Shown: positions 24,071 through 36,435, counted from the stretch's first letter. The stretch: 64,000 nt of DNA from Apodemus sylvaticus (GCF_947179515.1 NC_067474.1:102051253-102115252); one strand, 5' to 3'. The notes: generated by a model from the sequence alone, not told the origin. A program made the numbers and translations.

Positions 24071-24177
24071 GTTTTACAGGCTCTAACAGCCAACAGGTCC
24101 CAGACACTTAGTCTAGAGATACGAGGCAGTTACACAGCCTGGAAAGTCAGAGTTAGCCCCCAGAACACCCTGCATTT

Positions 24178-26411
24178 GACAAAATTCAGCATCCTTTCAT
24201 GCTTAAAGTCTTGGAAAGAACAGGAATTCAAGGCCCATATCTAAACATAGTAAAAGCAATATACAGCAAACGAAATGGAGAGAAACTTGAAGCAATCCCA
24301 CTAAAATCAGGGACTAGACAGGGCTGCCCCTTTCTCCTTATCTTTTCAATATTGTACTTGAGGTACTAGCTTGGGCAATTCGACAACATAAGGAGGTCAA
24401 AGGGATACAAATTGGAAAGGAAGAAGTCAAACTATCATTATTTGCAGATGACATGATAGTCTACCTAAGTGACCCAAAAAACTCCACTAGAGAGCTCCTA
24501 CAGCTGATAAACAACTTCAGCAAAGTGGCAGGTTATAAAATCAACTCAAGCAAATCAGTGGCCTTCCTATACTCAAAGGATAAGCAGGCTGAGAAAGAAA
24601 TTAGGGAAATGACCCCCTTCACAATAGCCACAAACAGTATAAAATATCTTGGTGTGACTCTTACCAAACATGTGAAAGATCTGTATCACAAGAACTCCAA
24701 GACTCTGAAGAAGGAAATGGAAGAAGACCTCAAAAAATGGGAAAACCTCCCATGCTCATGGATCAGTAGAATCAATATAGTTAAAATGGCCATTTTGCCA
24801 AAAGCAATATACAGATTCAATGCAATACCCATCAAAATCCCAACTCAATTCTTCACACAGTTAGAAAGAGCAATTATCAAATTCATCTGGAATAACAAAA
24901 AAACCCAGGGTAGCTAAAACTATTTTCAGCAACAAAAGAAATTCTGGGGGAATCAGTATCCCTGACCTCAAGCAATACTACAGAGCAATAGTGTTAAAAA
25001 CTGCATGGTATTGGTACAGTGACAGGCAGGAGGATCAATGGAACAGGATTGAAGATCCAGAAATGAACCCACACACCTATGGCCACTTGATCCTCGACAA
25101 AGGGGCTGAAAATATCCAATGGAAAAAAAGATAGCCTTTTCAACAAATGGTGCTGGTTTAACTGGAGGTCAGCATGCAGAAGAATGTGAATTGATCCATC
25201 GCTGTCTCCTTGTACTAAGCTCAAATCCAAATGGACCAAGGACCTCCACATAAAGCCAGACACTCTGAAGCTAATAGAAAAGGAACTGGAGAAGACCCTT
25301 GAGGACATCGGTACAGGGAGCAAGTTTCTGAACAGAACACCAATAGCATATGCTCTAAGATCAAGAATTGACAAATGGGACCTCATAAAATTACAAAGTT
25401 TCTGTAAGGCAAAGGACACCATCAAAAGGACAAATCGGCAACCAACAAATTGGGAAAAGATCTTCACAAATCCTACATCAGATAGAGGGATAATATGCAA
25501 TATATATAACGAACTCAAGAAGTTAGACTCCAGAAAATCAAACAACCCTATTAAAAAATGGGGTACAGAGTTAAACAAAGAATTCTCACCTGAAGATAGC
25601 GGAGAAGCATCTTAAAAATGCTCAACTTCATTAGTCATTAGGGAAATGCAAATCAAAACAACCCTGAGATTTCACCTTACACCTTCAGAATAGCTAAGAT
25701 TAAAAATTCAGGAGACAGCAGGTGTTGGAGAGGATGTGGAGAAAGAGGAACACTCCTCCACTGCTGGTGGGGTTGCAAATTGGTACAACCACTCTGGAAA
25801 TCAGTCTGGCCTTCCTCAGAACACTGGGCACTTCACTTCCAGAAGATCCTGCTATACCACTCCTAGGCATATACCCAGAGTATTCCCCACCATGTAATAA
25901 GGATACATGCTCTACTATGTTCATAGCAGCCCTATTTATAATTGCCAGAAGCTGGAAAGAACCCAGGTATCCCTCAACAGAAGAGTGGATGCAAAAAATG
26001 TGGTATATCTACACAATGGAGTACTATTCAGCCATTAGAAACAATGAATTCATGAAATTCTTAGGCAAATGAATGGAGCTAGAGAACATCATACTAAGTG
26101 AGGTAACCCAGACTCAAAAGGTGAATCATGGTATGCACTCACTAATAAGTGGATACTAACCTAGAAAACTGGAATACCCAAAACATAATCCACACATCAA
26201 ATGAGGTACAAGAAGAAAGGAGGAGTGGCCCCTTGTTCTGGAAAGACTCAGTGAAGCAGTATTCAGCAAAACCAGAACGGGGAAGTGGGACGGGGTGGGT
26301 GGGAGGACAGGGGGAGAGAAGGGGGCTTATGGGACTTTCGGGGAGTGGGGGGCTAGAAAAGGGGATATCATTTGAAATGTAAATAAAAAATATATCCAAA
26401 AAAAAAAAAAA
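24178..26411 (+). mobile_element. 5'-truncated young L1
   Basis: Plus-strand L1 starting inside the reverse-transcriptase domain and running to a poly(A) at about 26399-26411. The RT catalytic motif FADD is intact at about 24442-24453. A 154-codon stretch (24453-24917) covers the region after the RT core. It is followed by a frameshift at an A run near 24900 and further breaks before the C-terminal part (25722-26072). The purine-rich 3' UTR is complete. Dead by 5' truncation and frameshifts. Confidence 0.92.
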
Positions 26412-26434
26412 GTTAAAGAAACAAAACAAAACTG

Positions 26435-27955
26435 CAAAGCTTCTGTAAGGCAAAGGACACAGTCAATAGGACAAAACAGCAGCCAACAAATTAGGAAAAG
26501 ATCTTTCCTAACCCTGCATCCAATAAAGGGCTAATATCCAATGTATACAATGAACTCAAGAAGTTAGTCTACAGAGAGTCAAATAACCCTATTAAAAAAT
26601 AGGGTACAGAGCTAAACGGGGAATTCTCAACCGAGGAAACTCAAATGGCCCTAAAGCAGCTAAAGAAATGTTCAGCATCCTTAGTTATCAGGGAAATGCA
26701 AATCAAAACAACACTGACATTCCACCTCATACCAGTCAGAATGGTTAAGATGAAAAACTCAGGGGACAGCAGATGCTGGAGAGGATGTGGGGGAAAAGGA
26801 ACACTTCTCCATTGTTGGTGGTATTGCAGGCTGGTAAAACCACTATGGAAATCAGTTTTTCAATTCCTTAGAAAATTAGTACTACCTGCTGACCCAGCTA
26901 TATCACTCCTGGGCATATACCCAGAATATGCTCCTACATGTAATAAGGACACATGCTCCACTATGTTCATAGTTGCCTTATTTATAATAGCCAGAAGCTG
27001 GAAATAACCCATATGTCCCTCAACAGAGGAATGGATACAGAAACTAGATATATACCATGGAGTACTATTCAGCTATTAAAAACAATTAATTCATGAAATT
27101 CTTAGGCAAATGGATGGAACTAGAATGTGTCATCCTGAGCGAGGCAACCCAATCACAAAAGATCACACATGGTATGCACTCACTAATAAGTGGAAATTAG
27201 CCCAAAAGCTCAAAATAAACAAGTTACAATTCACCCAGCACAGGAAGCTCAAGAAGAAGAACTTAAGTAAGGGTGCTTTGATTCCTCTAAGAAAGGGAAC
27301 AAAATACTCACAGAAGCAATAAGGGAGACAATGTGTGGAGCAGAGACTGAAGTAAAGGCCACCCAAAGAGTGTCCTACCTGGGGATTCATCCTATAAACA
27401 GTCAACAAACCTTGACACTACTAAAGACGACAAGAAGTGTATAACAAAAGGAGCATGCCATGGCTGCTTCCAGAGGTGCCCTGCCAGAGTCTTACAAATA
27501 TAGAGGCAGATGCTAGCAACCAACTATTGGACTGGGCATGGGGTCCCCAATGGAGGAGCTGGAGGGTGGTCCAGAGGAGCTGAAGTGGTTTACAGCCCCA
27601 TGGGAAGAACAATGATTTGGGCCACCCAGATGCCCCAAGACTCCCAGGGACTGAACCATCAACCAAGAGGCACACATGGTTCCAGCCAAAAATGTGGTAG
27701 AGGAAGGCCTTGTTGGGCATCAGTGGGAGGAATGGTCCTTGGTCAGATAAAGGCTCAACAGAGGCCCCAACAAAGGGAAACCGGCGGGTGGGGGGGGGAT
27801 GCACATAGGGCCCCTGACCTTCTTTACTGTAGGATGGAGGTGCATATACGTGGAGGCAGGGGGAGGGAGGAAGAGTTGGGGTCTTTGGGGAGGGGGGAAA
27901 TTGGGAAAAGTTTTACCATGGCAATGTAAATGAAGATGATATTCAATTAAAAAAA
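26435..27955 (+). mobile_element. Older L1 (Lx-type), ORF2 end and 3' UTR
   Basis: Begins just after the poly(A) of the younger L1 and repeats the same ORF2 C-terminal region with much more divergence. It is followed by an Lx-like 3' UTR and an A-rich end near 27948-27955. The younger L1 apparently landed in or beside this one. Confidence 0.8.
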
Positions 27956-28410
27956 TGAATACACCATGCTATCTCATTCTTTGAGACAAAATTGTAATCC
28001 TGTCTTCCTTGGCAACAGAAATTTCATAGAAGATAAAAACAGCAGCAGGCCTCTAGATAGATGTACTGGCAAAGTTACAATTAAATTCTGCATTCACTCA
28101 GTCTCAGCTCACAAGGAAACAAAAAGCAACAGACAGCACTAAGTATAGCATTCCTAAGTTTATCATCAGATCTACACACTAGTATATGTAGAAGAAGGGG
28201 TGTTCCCACTCAACACATGTATTCCCAGGGGGCAGCTGGGAGATGCACCTCTGGCAGGGGCTCTCAGGACATCAGTCTCAACGCCCTGAGAACTCTCTGC
28301 CCTCCAGTCAGCCTAGCAACATGAGCTTCCCCACACTGTCCAGACATGGCTTAACAGTTCCTTGTTCAAGAGGAATCCTTTTGTCAATTCTACCCTATCC
28401 ACTCACTCTA
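27956..28410. other. Intergenic sequence, nothing coding seen
   Basis: No repeat or gene recognised. Confidence 0.5.
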
Positions 28411-28640
28411 CTTTTTTTTTATTGAGTATCTTCTTCATTTACATTGCCAATCATAAAACCTTTCCCAATTTCCCCCTCCTAAGAGCCCCCCTCCCCAAAG
28501 AATCCCAACCCCTCCTTCCACCCGCTGCCTCCATGTATATACCCCTCTGCCCGACACACTCCCAACTCCCCCCAATCTCCCATCCATTTCCCTTTGTTTT
28601 AACCATGTGTTCTCCTTTAGCATGTAACAGTCAGAAGACA
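28411..28640 (-). mobile_element. L1/Lx 3' UTR fragment
   Basis: A T run at 28411-28420, then AT-rich and C-rich sequence that is the reverse complement of an L1 3' UTR. The upstream limit is uncertain. Confidence 0.65.
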
Positions 28641-29129
28641 ACTATGCATAAGGAACACAGGTATTTTACCAAGATGCACATAGGGCCCCTGGCTACAGCT
28701 GTCCTCTGGGTGCAGTGGTACTAGGGTCTTTCCCTCATCCATCCTCTTCCCTGCACAAGTCCTAAGTGCAGATGATGCAGTTGAGAGGATTAACAAAGGC
28801 CAGGCCCAGAAGACAGTCCTCCCCAAAGACTAGCCTAACCTTTTACTGCTTTTAACATCCTTTAGGCACTGGGACTTACTACCTGGAGACATTAACTGAG
28901 ATGCACACCTAACCAATGGCTGGACAACTTGAACCAACCAACAGCTACAGTACCTTTTTCTGAGTGCTAATCTTGCCCTAGCCCACTTCCATCACCTAAT
29001 ATCAGTATCTGCTCAAAGGCCAAGCTTAACCTCCATTTTCCCAGTGTGAACCTTCCTCTGAAAGAGCAAAATAATCCTTAAAAAGTGCTGTCAGCCCTTT
29101 ATTTTTACCATGGTGTGCATTCTTATATT
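28641..29129. other. Unassigned sequence
   Basis: May be older LINE sequence at its left end; otherwise nothing recognised. Confidence 0.4.
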
Positions 29130-29300
29130 TATGCATTAGGGTAAGCATGTGTGCACATGGGTGCCACTGCACTTGTGTGGAGGCTGAAAGACAAGCTGCA
29201 AATTACATTTCTTCTATCAAGTGGATCATGGAAATCAAACTCAGGTCACCAGCTTGGTGGCAAGCACCTTTACATGCTGAGCCACTCTACCAGTCCATTT
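29130..29300 (-). mobile_element. B3/B2-related SINE, old copy
   Basis: The end reads gctgagccactctaccagtcc, the reverse complement of the B2/B3 tRNA-derived head, preceded by body-like sequence with gaaatcaaactcaggtcacc. Confidence 0.75.
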
Positions 29301-29309
29301 CGAAGTTCC

Positions 29310-29412
29310 TTACTGTTTTGAGACAAAGTCATTTACCCCTGGATGACCCAGAACACAGAGATCCACCTTCCTCAGCCTGGAATTAAAGGCATGCATTAAC
29401 ACATCAAGTCTA
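29310..29412 (-). mobile_element. B1 SINE, old copy
   Basis: Minus-strand B1: ttttgagacaaagtc followed by gaacacagagatccacctt and ggaattaaaggcatg. Diverged. Confidence 0.78.
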
Positions 29413-29584
29413 TTATGCACTTAAAAGGCTAGAGACCAAATGTTCCCAATAAGCACTTCAGTTTCCCCAGCAAGGTTCCACTGCAGTGAATACACTGCAC
29501 ACCTAACAAAGGCTGTGGTCAGAAATCACCTTCTAAACAGCAAGGTTCTGCTCTAGTCCCTCTTCCAGTTCTCTCCACCCAGGA

Positions 29585-31860
29585 GTCCTGTGGATGCATC
29601 TGTCATATTTTTGTGGGATACTAACAATTTCACTTCCTAAGTGGCTTTATGATTTTTTTCCTACAAATTTTAACATAATTTACAAACCTGTCTTTTCACT
29701 AACTGTACTTTGTCACACACTGGCACTTCTTTACTGTCTAGGAAGATTAGGTGCTGCAAACTTGCACATATGTCACCTATACATTGCAAAGTAAGATGCA
29801 CATACAAGGAACAATGGATAATTTTACATTATCAAACTTACATTAGCATTAGACCTTTCATTTTCTTTCTTCCTCCCTCCCAGATGCTCACAAACAAGAC
29901 TGCATTGCAAAGAAGCAGTTTCTCTTTCTAGTTCCAAAAGACAGCACTTCACCAAGAGTCTGAAAAGGACAGTCTACAACACGCATTACTTACTATGTCT
30001 ATTGTTAACATACTTTGTGCACTTCTAAACACCTAAGAGGACTAGATGTTTCAGATGGGGACATACATTTGTCCCTTCTATGCATAGTAGTGCTGAAACC
30101 ACACACATGAAACTAGTTAGATCTCAAAATGTCTTCTGGTGAGAACATTCTGGTGACACAGGCACCTTTCACTTGGATGATACACCTTTACAGCTCTGCA
30201 GAAGACAGCCCTGCTATGACCTAACATAGTGTACAGAATGTGTGAGTTTACTAACTACTTCTTTCATACATTGGGAACCTCTTTAATACCTACAGACTAG
30301 ATGCCATAGGTCTCTTGTCCAGTATGCATTATATATACAGTACAGTTTAATACCTACAGACTAGATGCAATAGGACTCTTGTCCAGTATGCACAATATAT
30401 ACAGTATAGTTTAATACCTACAGACTAGATGTCATAGGACTCTTGTCCAGTATGTACAATATATACAGAATAGTTTAATACCTAGGGACTAGATGTCATA
30501 GGACTCCTGTCCAGTGTGTACACTATATATAGTATAGCAAAGTTACATGAGATTCACACAGTACACAGGTTGATGGGTAAGCTAGAAATGCATAGTACAC
30601 TAATGGAATCATTTTGCAGTTCCTTCCATCCCACCTCTTCACTCCACTGATCAAGTCCCGCTGGCACACTGCTCTCAGAGGTGGGTTAACAATTCTAATT
30701 CTACACACAATATTTCTCCAGTTTAAAAAACTATATACCCAAAATATTATTCTATTACTTGTACCTTTAAATGTATTAAGCACTTTCAAATATTTAAAAG
30801 ACTAGCTGTTTCATGTAAGAACTTAACTGCTATTGACACAGCACTGGTAAATAAAACTGTATGCAAAGCAATGGTTGCTATCTGAGTATCTTCTAAATAT
30901 AACCATTTGGGCTACAACCTGCTTTCTTCTCCCTTCAAACTGGTAGACAAATACAGGCAGGTGTGATGCTCAGAAAGAGCTGAACAAATTCCTATCCCCA
31001 AGCCACTTGCAGAACAAAATTTTCTACGAATTTTAACAGTGTACACTATGTGCTAAATTTACTGCTCTGCCATGCACTGGCAACTGCTTTTACATCTAAA
31101 GTCTAGAGGTTGAAAATTTACACATTTCTCCATTTTATACAGTATACATACAGCAAAACAAAAAGCAAGTATATAGAAATGGCATCTGGAAAGGTCCCAT
31201 ATACACACACTACTACATGACCTCTGTCACTGCCTCCCAGCACCTCCTCCAAACCCATGAGCAAGAACAGACATTTCTGCTCAGAGGGCTCATCACTCTG
31301 CTCCCAAGAGACAATGGTTCATGAGTTTTTGCAAAAATATTTACAAAGTGGTATTTCACTACCTCTACATTTAACATACGTCGGTCACTTCTAAACATCT
31401 AGACCAGATATTTCAGGTAAGGACTGTTGTCCACTATGTATACAGCAGTCCAGTAAATTGCACACATTAAACTACAGTAAATAAAAATTCTTTAACACAA
31501 AATGTAAAAAAAGTATTGTTCACTAACTCTACTTTGTCCTACATTGGCAACCTCTTTAACATCTAGAGTGACCAGATGTTGTAAATTAGGACCCCTTTGT
31601 CCCTTCCATACACTGTGTACACAGAGAAGACAAGCAAAATGGGATCGTGGTTCCTTTCTACCCACGGACCACGGTGGCTTAGGGATCTGCATTTCCTTCT
31701 CCTGGGAACAAGGGCACAAACACAGTGCGGTCAACTCAGGAGAGGTTTAACTATCCCTCTCCAAACAATATTTCCAATGAATCCTAACTAAAAGGGATTT
31801 ACAGAATGTTTTACTACTTATAAAATATGTCAGACACTTCAGAGCAGCTAGAAAGACATT
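29585..31860. repeat. Degenerate ~290-bp tandem repeat array
   Basis: About eight diverged units share a motif of the form ttcactaactctactttgtc, then acattggcaac, then ctagatgtt. Units start near 29690, 29985, 30245, 30751, 31050, 31345, 31515 and 31805; several are spaced 260-300 bases apart. I do not recognise the family. It lies downstream (minus sense) of the CpG-rich block and short ORF at 32036-32990. No coding frame runs through it. Confidence 0.65.
30282..30537. repeat. Exact-period 64-bp tandem repeat, four copies
   Basis: The string tttaatacctacagactaga recurs at 30282, 30346 and 30410; the fourth copy, at 30474, differs slightly. Each interval is 64 bases. Units differ by a few substitutions. 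It is a local amplification within one unit of the larger ~290-bp array. Confidence 0.95.
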
Positions 31861-31984
31861 CTCCAAAAACCTGGCATTTTCAAACTTACTCAGTACACAC
31901 ACACACACACGCACAAGCACACAAATACAAGCACACAAATACAAACATGGTGGTGGGGGTAAGAAATGAGGAATAAAATGCATA

Positions 31985-31988
<4 letters not shown>

Positions 31989-32029
<41 letters not shown>
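31989..32029. repeat. (GA)n microsatellite
   Basis: Pure AG run of about 20 units beside the predicted splice donor at 32030-32035; a short CA run lies at about 31896-31910. Confidence 0.97.
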
Positions 32030-32032
<3 letters not shown>

Positions 32033-32035
32033 TAC

Positions 32036-32176
32036 ACAGGACCAGTCTGGCTCTGGACCTCTTCCTCCTCCTGCTGGATCCTCTAAGCTACTGAACAAAC
32101 AGGGATGAGTGTCTCTCCTGGGTCTTTCTAGAAGCGACCTAAACAATTCCATGTCAACGTCACTTGTAGAAGACAT
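32036..32176 (-). other. Candidate first coding exon, 47 codons, unknown protein
   Basis: From the ATG at 32174-32176 the minus strand is open for 47 codons, beginning MSSTSDVDMELF and ending PDWSC. It then meets GTAAGA at 32030-32035, a strong splice-donor match, exactly at a codon boundary. The frame continues only into the GA microsatellite, which fits an intron. About 150 bases upstream is a TATATA box, then a CCAAT box, then a CpG-rich region. I do not recognise the protein and found no convincing downstream exon. It could be a real lineage-specific gene, a retrocopy or part of an unrecognised LTR element. Confidence 0.35.
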
Positions 32177-32322
32177 GTCTAGATCTTCTTTTTATGGCGA
32201 CTGGGTACACAAGTGATTCCCTATCTCTCCTTTACCCTGCTTCGGCGATCTCTACAGCGAGATGTCCTGATTTAGCCAAAAGTCTAAAAGGGTCGAGGAA
32301 AGGCTGAGAGCAGCTTTCCCGT

Positions 32323-32328
32323 TATATA
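32323..32328 (-). promoter_or_regulatory. TATA box facing the candidate exon
   Basis: TATATA on the minus strand, about 147 bases upstream of the ATG, in the context GTGTATATAACG. Confidence 0.5.
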
Positions 32329-32339
32329 CACAGGCCTTC

Positions 32340-32990
32340 TCCAGGGCAGGCTAAGTCTTCGCCAGCGTGTGATTGGCCGCATGCTGTTGTCCTGTCTCGG
32401 CTTCTCCTGGGTGGAAGAAGACCCGCGGCCCAGCAATCGTTCCTGTCATCGCGATTCGGGGCCCTGCTCACCTTCGTCCAGGCCCACGGAGGCCTCTGTT
32501 CATCCAGGTCCGAGTGCTTGTCCATGGGCGGCCCCTCCCGGCGATGGCCGAGTGTTCTTGCGCAGACCACAGCCTCAGGCCGCAGAAGGCCCGAAGGCCC
32601 AGCCTTGGCCTTCCGGTGGCCGCCATTCTTTCCGCCACGCCATGCTCGCCCCCACCCGGAGACGTCCCCGAAGGCCTAGCTGGGGCTTCTGTGTGAGCCG
32701 GACCCTGGAGAGCAGGGGCGGGTGGAGTCCTGGAGGCCGCCATCCAGGCGGAAAGAGTCGCTGTAGAATCCCCGCGTGGCCCGGCCGGTGGCTGCCGCGA
32801 GGGCGAGGGCTTCTAGAGTCCGCAGGAGGGGGACCGAGGCTGCTGGGACCCCACCCCAGCTCACCCGGGTCAGGCCCAGGCCTTGGGGGCCCGGGTGGAA
32901 GAAGGCTGAACTACCTAGCTCGCTGAGCTCTCTGCAGGAACTGACACAAATCTTTGTATGCTTCCCTGTCACTAACCCTCAGATACAACT
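32340..32990. promoter_or_regulatory. CpG-rich island-like block
   Basis: About 650 bases of high GC with many CpGs, in contrast to the AT-rich surroundings. Contains an inverted CCAAT (32372-32376), two GCCGCCAT (YY1-like) motifs near 32621 and 32739, and GC boxes. Several overlapping open frames exist on both strands, as expected of GC-rich DNA; none has a recognisable domain. It resembles a promoter or an LTR/5' UTR of a young element. Confidence 0.6.
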
Positions 32991-33019
32991 TGCCATGCTT
33001 CTAGAGGGCCGCTCCTGTC

Positions 33020-33330
33020 CAAACGGCTGGCCCTCATAGAGCCATGGTCTCACTTTCCATCCGCCTCTGGCATCTTCTTCCTTCTTCCTCTCTCCTCTCC
33101 TGGTGTTCTCTGCCTCAGACCCCAAGCCGAACAACTGAAACCTTGCCTGTCTCTCTTCTGCCCAGCTACAAGCTGTCAACATGTTTATTTAACCAACAGC
33201 TTTAAATTAAGGAGCAAGGTTACATAGCATCACATGTGGGGATTTCAACACCAGGGATCTTCTCATTGGGGGCAGCCAGATATTGGGAACCAGTATTTAT
33301 CTTTACAATATATAGCAACAGACCAAATCT
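33020..33330. mobile_element. Dispersed rodent repeat, LTR-like
   Basis: Contains an ccttgcctgtctctcttctgc stretch and a ttatttaaccaaca stretch that I associate with a common rodent interspersed repeat. The family name is uncertain, so this is a weak call. Confidence 0.35.
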
Positions 33331-33844
33331 CAACATACAATTAATAGTGAAAAGCAGCAAAAAATGGATTTTTTTTTTTACCCCAGCCCAGCCCTACTGG
33401 CCCGCTTTCCATGAAGGTTACCCTGACTTCTCTTCTGCATTCCCGCAGAGCAACAGCAGGTGGCACCCTAGGAAAGCCTGTCGGTGTTGTATGTGGTGGT
33501 AGATAGGGAAGAGGAGCAAAGGTCTGTTGACTCCTCCCCAAGACCATCCTCAGACTCCTATGTAGTTTAGTTTTAAGCAAAGTCAAGAAGAATCTGTAGC
33601 TGGACAATGCTGGTCAAGTTATTTCCTCCTTCTGAGCTTCAGTCTCTCCTGAAAAGTGACATGATAGGTTGTAAGTCTCTTGCCAGAAAATTAGTCCTCT
33701 TTCTAGTTTGCCCAAGGGTCCTAGTCCGGTCCGTTTTTTTTAAAGGTAAATATAATTTATATTTCCTAGTGTTTTATGAGAAAAAGCAACACTTCAAAAA
33801 TATTTTGTTACAAATAAACCCTTATACAAATGGTTTGTCAGAAT
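33331..33844. other. Intergenic sequence, nothing coding seen
   Basis: No gene or repeat recognised apart from a short T run near 33368. Confidence 0.5.
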
Positions 33845-34610
33845 GAACTTTTGAGCTAATATCTTCTTATCAGTGAGTGCATACCATGTGTGTTCTTTTG
33901 TGATTGCGTTACCTCACTCAGAATGACATTTACTAGTTCCATCCATTTGCCTAATAATTTCATGAATTCAGTTTTTAATAGCTGAGTAGTTCTCCATTGT
34001 GTAAATATACTACATTTTCTGTATCCTCTGTTGAAAGACATTTGGGTTCTCTCTAGCTTCTGGCTATTATAAATAAGGCTGCTGTGAACATAATAGAGCA
34101 TGTTTCCTTATTACATGTTGGAGCATCTTCTGGGTATATGCCCAGGAGTGGTAGAGCTTGGTCCTCAAGTAGACTATATCTAATTTTCTGAGGAATTGCC
34201 AAACTGATTTCCAGAGTGGTTGTACCAGCTTGCAATCCCACCAGCAATGGAGGAGTATTCCTCTTTTTCCACATCTTCACCAGCTTCTGCTGCCCCCTGA
34301 GTTTTTCATCTTAGCCATTCTGACGGGTGTGGAATCTCAGGTTTGTTTTGATTTGCATTTCCCTGATAACTAAAGATGCTGAACATTTCTTTAGGTGCTT
34401 CAGAGCCATTTGAGTTTCCTCAGTTGAAAATTTCCTGTTTAGCTCTGTACCCCATTTATAATAGGATTATTTGACACTCTGGAGTCTAACTCCTTGAGTT
34501 CTTTGTACACATTGGATATTAACCCTCTATCAGATGTAGGATTAGTAAAGATCTTTTCCCAATCTGTTGGTTGCCATTTTGTCTTATTGATGGTATCCTA
34601 TTGATGGAAG
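33845..34610 (-). mobile_element. Old L1 (Lx-type) ORF2 C-terminal fragment
   Basis: Minus-strand ORF2 end, with the same protein region as the young L1s but more diverged and frame-broken. No 3' UTR follows it directly; it ends near the ORF2 stop. Confidence 0.85.
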
Positions 34611-34814
34611 ATGATGAGGGTGCACTCCCCTGATCAGCAATGTTTGTCATCCTGAGATGCCAACTTTAAGAGCTGTGAAACATTGCTCACTAAATACAAT
34701 GGCAAATATTTATACATTTAAAGAGCATTCTCCTAGTAGAAAAATACTAAAAATAACATGCCATTTTAAAACTACAGATTCCACTGGGGACCTTATGCAC
34801 AGTTTATTAGTTTA
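34611..34814. other. Short unassigned spacer between L1 pieces
   Basis: No feature recognised. Confidence 0.5.
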
Positions 34815-35195
34815 CTATGAGTCATGGGAGGAACTAGAGAAAGGACCCAAGGAGCTGAGGTTTGCAGCTCTATAGGAGGAACAATCATATGAACCAACCA
34901 GTACCCCCAGAGTTCCTAGGAACTAAACCACCAACCAAAGAGTACACATGGAGGGACCCATGGCTCCACCTGCATATGTAGCAGAGGATGGCCTTGTCAG
35001 ACATCAATGAGAGGAGAGGCCATTGGTCCTGTGAAGGCTAAAAGCCCCAGGGTAGTTGAATGCCAGGTCAGGAAAGTGGGGGTGGGGTTGGTAAGCAGGG
35101 GGAGGGAGGATGGGATGGGGGGTTTTGGAGAGGTAATGAGGTAAGGGGATACCATTTGAAATGTAAACAAAGCAAATATCTAATAAAATAAAAGA
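34815..35195 (+). mobile_element. Old L1 (Lx-type) 3' UTR fragment
   Basis: Plus-strand match to the 3' UTR at 19550-19950, ending in an AT-rich tail. It lies opposite the ORF2 fragment at 33845-34610, so the two may be parts of one rearranged insertion. Confidence 0.78.
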
Positions 35196-35560
35196 ATAGC
35201 TATCAAACAACTAATGTGCATTTATTGTCAAGTTAGTAATTCTACTTTGTAAAATATGAATCAAAGTAAAGTAATTTTATTATTTATAGATATGAATGTT
35301 TAGGATATCTAAGAAAGTGACAAAATTACAGATGAACATATTAGGGTATAATTATGTAGCAATGCATCAGATATATATTTATACAAACACATGATTATAA
35401 TGCATTAAGAGATAAAACAAATAAAAAATACTTATTAATACATATGAAGTATACATATATGTGTATTTATTGGAAAGTATGTGTGAATTAATGAATATGT
35501 AAATCTCAAAATATAAAAAACCTAAAACCAAACCAAACCAAAACAAAAAACTACAGATTC
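35196..35560. other. AT-rich sequence, nothing coding seen
   Basis: Very AT-rich with short ATAT motifs, ending in an AAACC-rich stretch before the B2. Confidence 0.5.
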
Positions 35561-35745
35561 AGGCTGGAGAGATGGCTCAGCCATTAGAGCACTAACTGTT
35601 CTTCCAGAGTGCCTGAGTTCAATTTCCAGTAACCATATGGCAATTCATAATTATCTATAATGAGATCTGGTGCCCTCTTCTGGTGTGCAGGCATACATGC
35701 ATACAGAACATTGTATGCATAATAATAAATAATAAATATTTTTTC
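35561..35745 (+). mobile_element. B2 SINE
   Basis: Begins ggctggagagatggctcag (tRNA-derived head with A box), contains gagttcaatttccagtaacc (B-box region) and the gccctcttctggtgtg body, and ends in an AATAAT-rich tail. Flanking near-copies of aaaactaca(g/a)attc at about 35547-35560 and 35746-35759 are target-site duplications. Confidence 0.93.
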
Positions 35746-36158
35746 AAAACTACAATTTCTTCATGCCAAAGAAATGTGAATGAAATAGAGACAAAGCAAT
35801 GGGGGAGAGAGCGGCATCCTTTTGTCAATGCATATCACAGGAGGACACACAGAAAATACAGTCGATAGACTGAAAGCCTCCATAACAGTGTAAAGTGTCC
35901 AGGGGGGAGGTTGAAGGAAGGACAAGCACTTCCTCTGGCAGAGTGGCTGTAAGGAAGATGTTCCAGCTGAGGTAAGGCAGAGCTGGGGGACAGCTCAGTC
36001 TGTGAAGTGCTTGCTGCACAAGAGCAGCGTCCTTCAGTGGAGGATCTGGGAAGGTAGAGACCGACCAGCAGATTCCTGGTGCTTGGGGTTAACCAGCCCA
36101 GCCTTCTTGGCAGCTCCTGCCCAGTGAGAGACCGTCTCTTTAAAAAACATGAATGGTA
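35746..36158. other. Unassigned sequence
   Basis: No gene recognised. At 35980-36140 the sequence resembles an old SINE on the plus strand (ctcagtctgtgaagtgcttgc), too diverged to name. Confidence 0.45.
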
Positions 36159-36334
36159 GCCAGGCGGTGGTGGAGCACGCCTGTAATCCCAGCACTTGGG
36201 AGGCAGAAGCAGGCGGATTTCTGAGTTCGAGGCCAGCCTGGTCTCCAGAGTGAGTTCCAGGACAGCCAGGACCACACAGAGAAACCCTGTCTCGAGAAAC
36301 CAAAAAAAAACAAAAAAAACAAACAAACAAACAA
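36159..36334 (+). mobile_element. B1 SINE, young mouse-type
   Basis: Near-full B1: gccaggcggtggtgg head, gtaatcccagcacttgggag, the gatttctgagttcgaggcc body characteristic of mouse B1 subfamilies, ending ccctgtctcgagaaacc and an A/C-rich tail. The flanking catgaatggt at about 36148-36157 and 36340-36350 is the target-site duplication. Confidence 0.95.
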
Positions 36335-36433
36335 AAAACCATGAATGGTTCCTTCTTGAAGGACAAACATCCGAAGTTGATCACTGACCTCTTCATACAT
36401 GGACAAACATATGCAAGTCATATGCAAATGACC

Positions 36434-36435
<2 letters not shown>

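Noticed and set aside
32369..32926. 185-codon plus-strand frame in the CpG-rich block
   Set aside because: High GC removes stops in several frames on both strands at once; composition is Pro/Arg/Gly-rich and no domain is recognisable.
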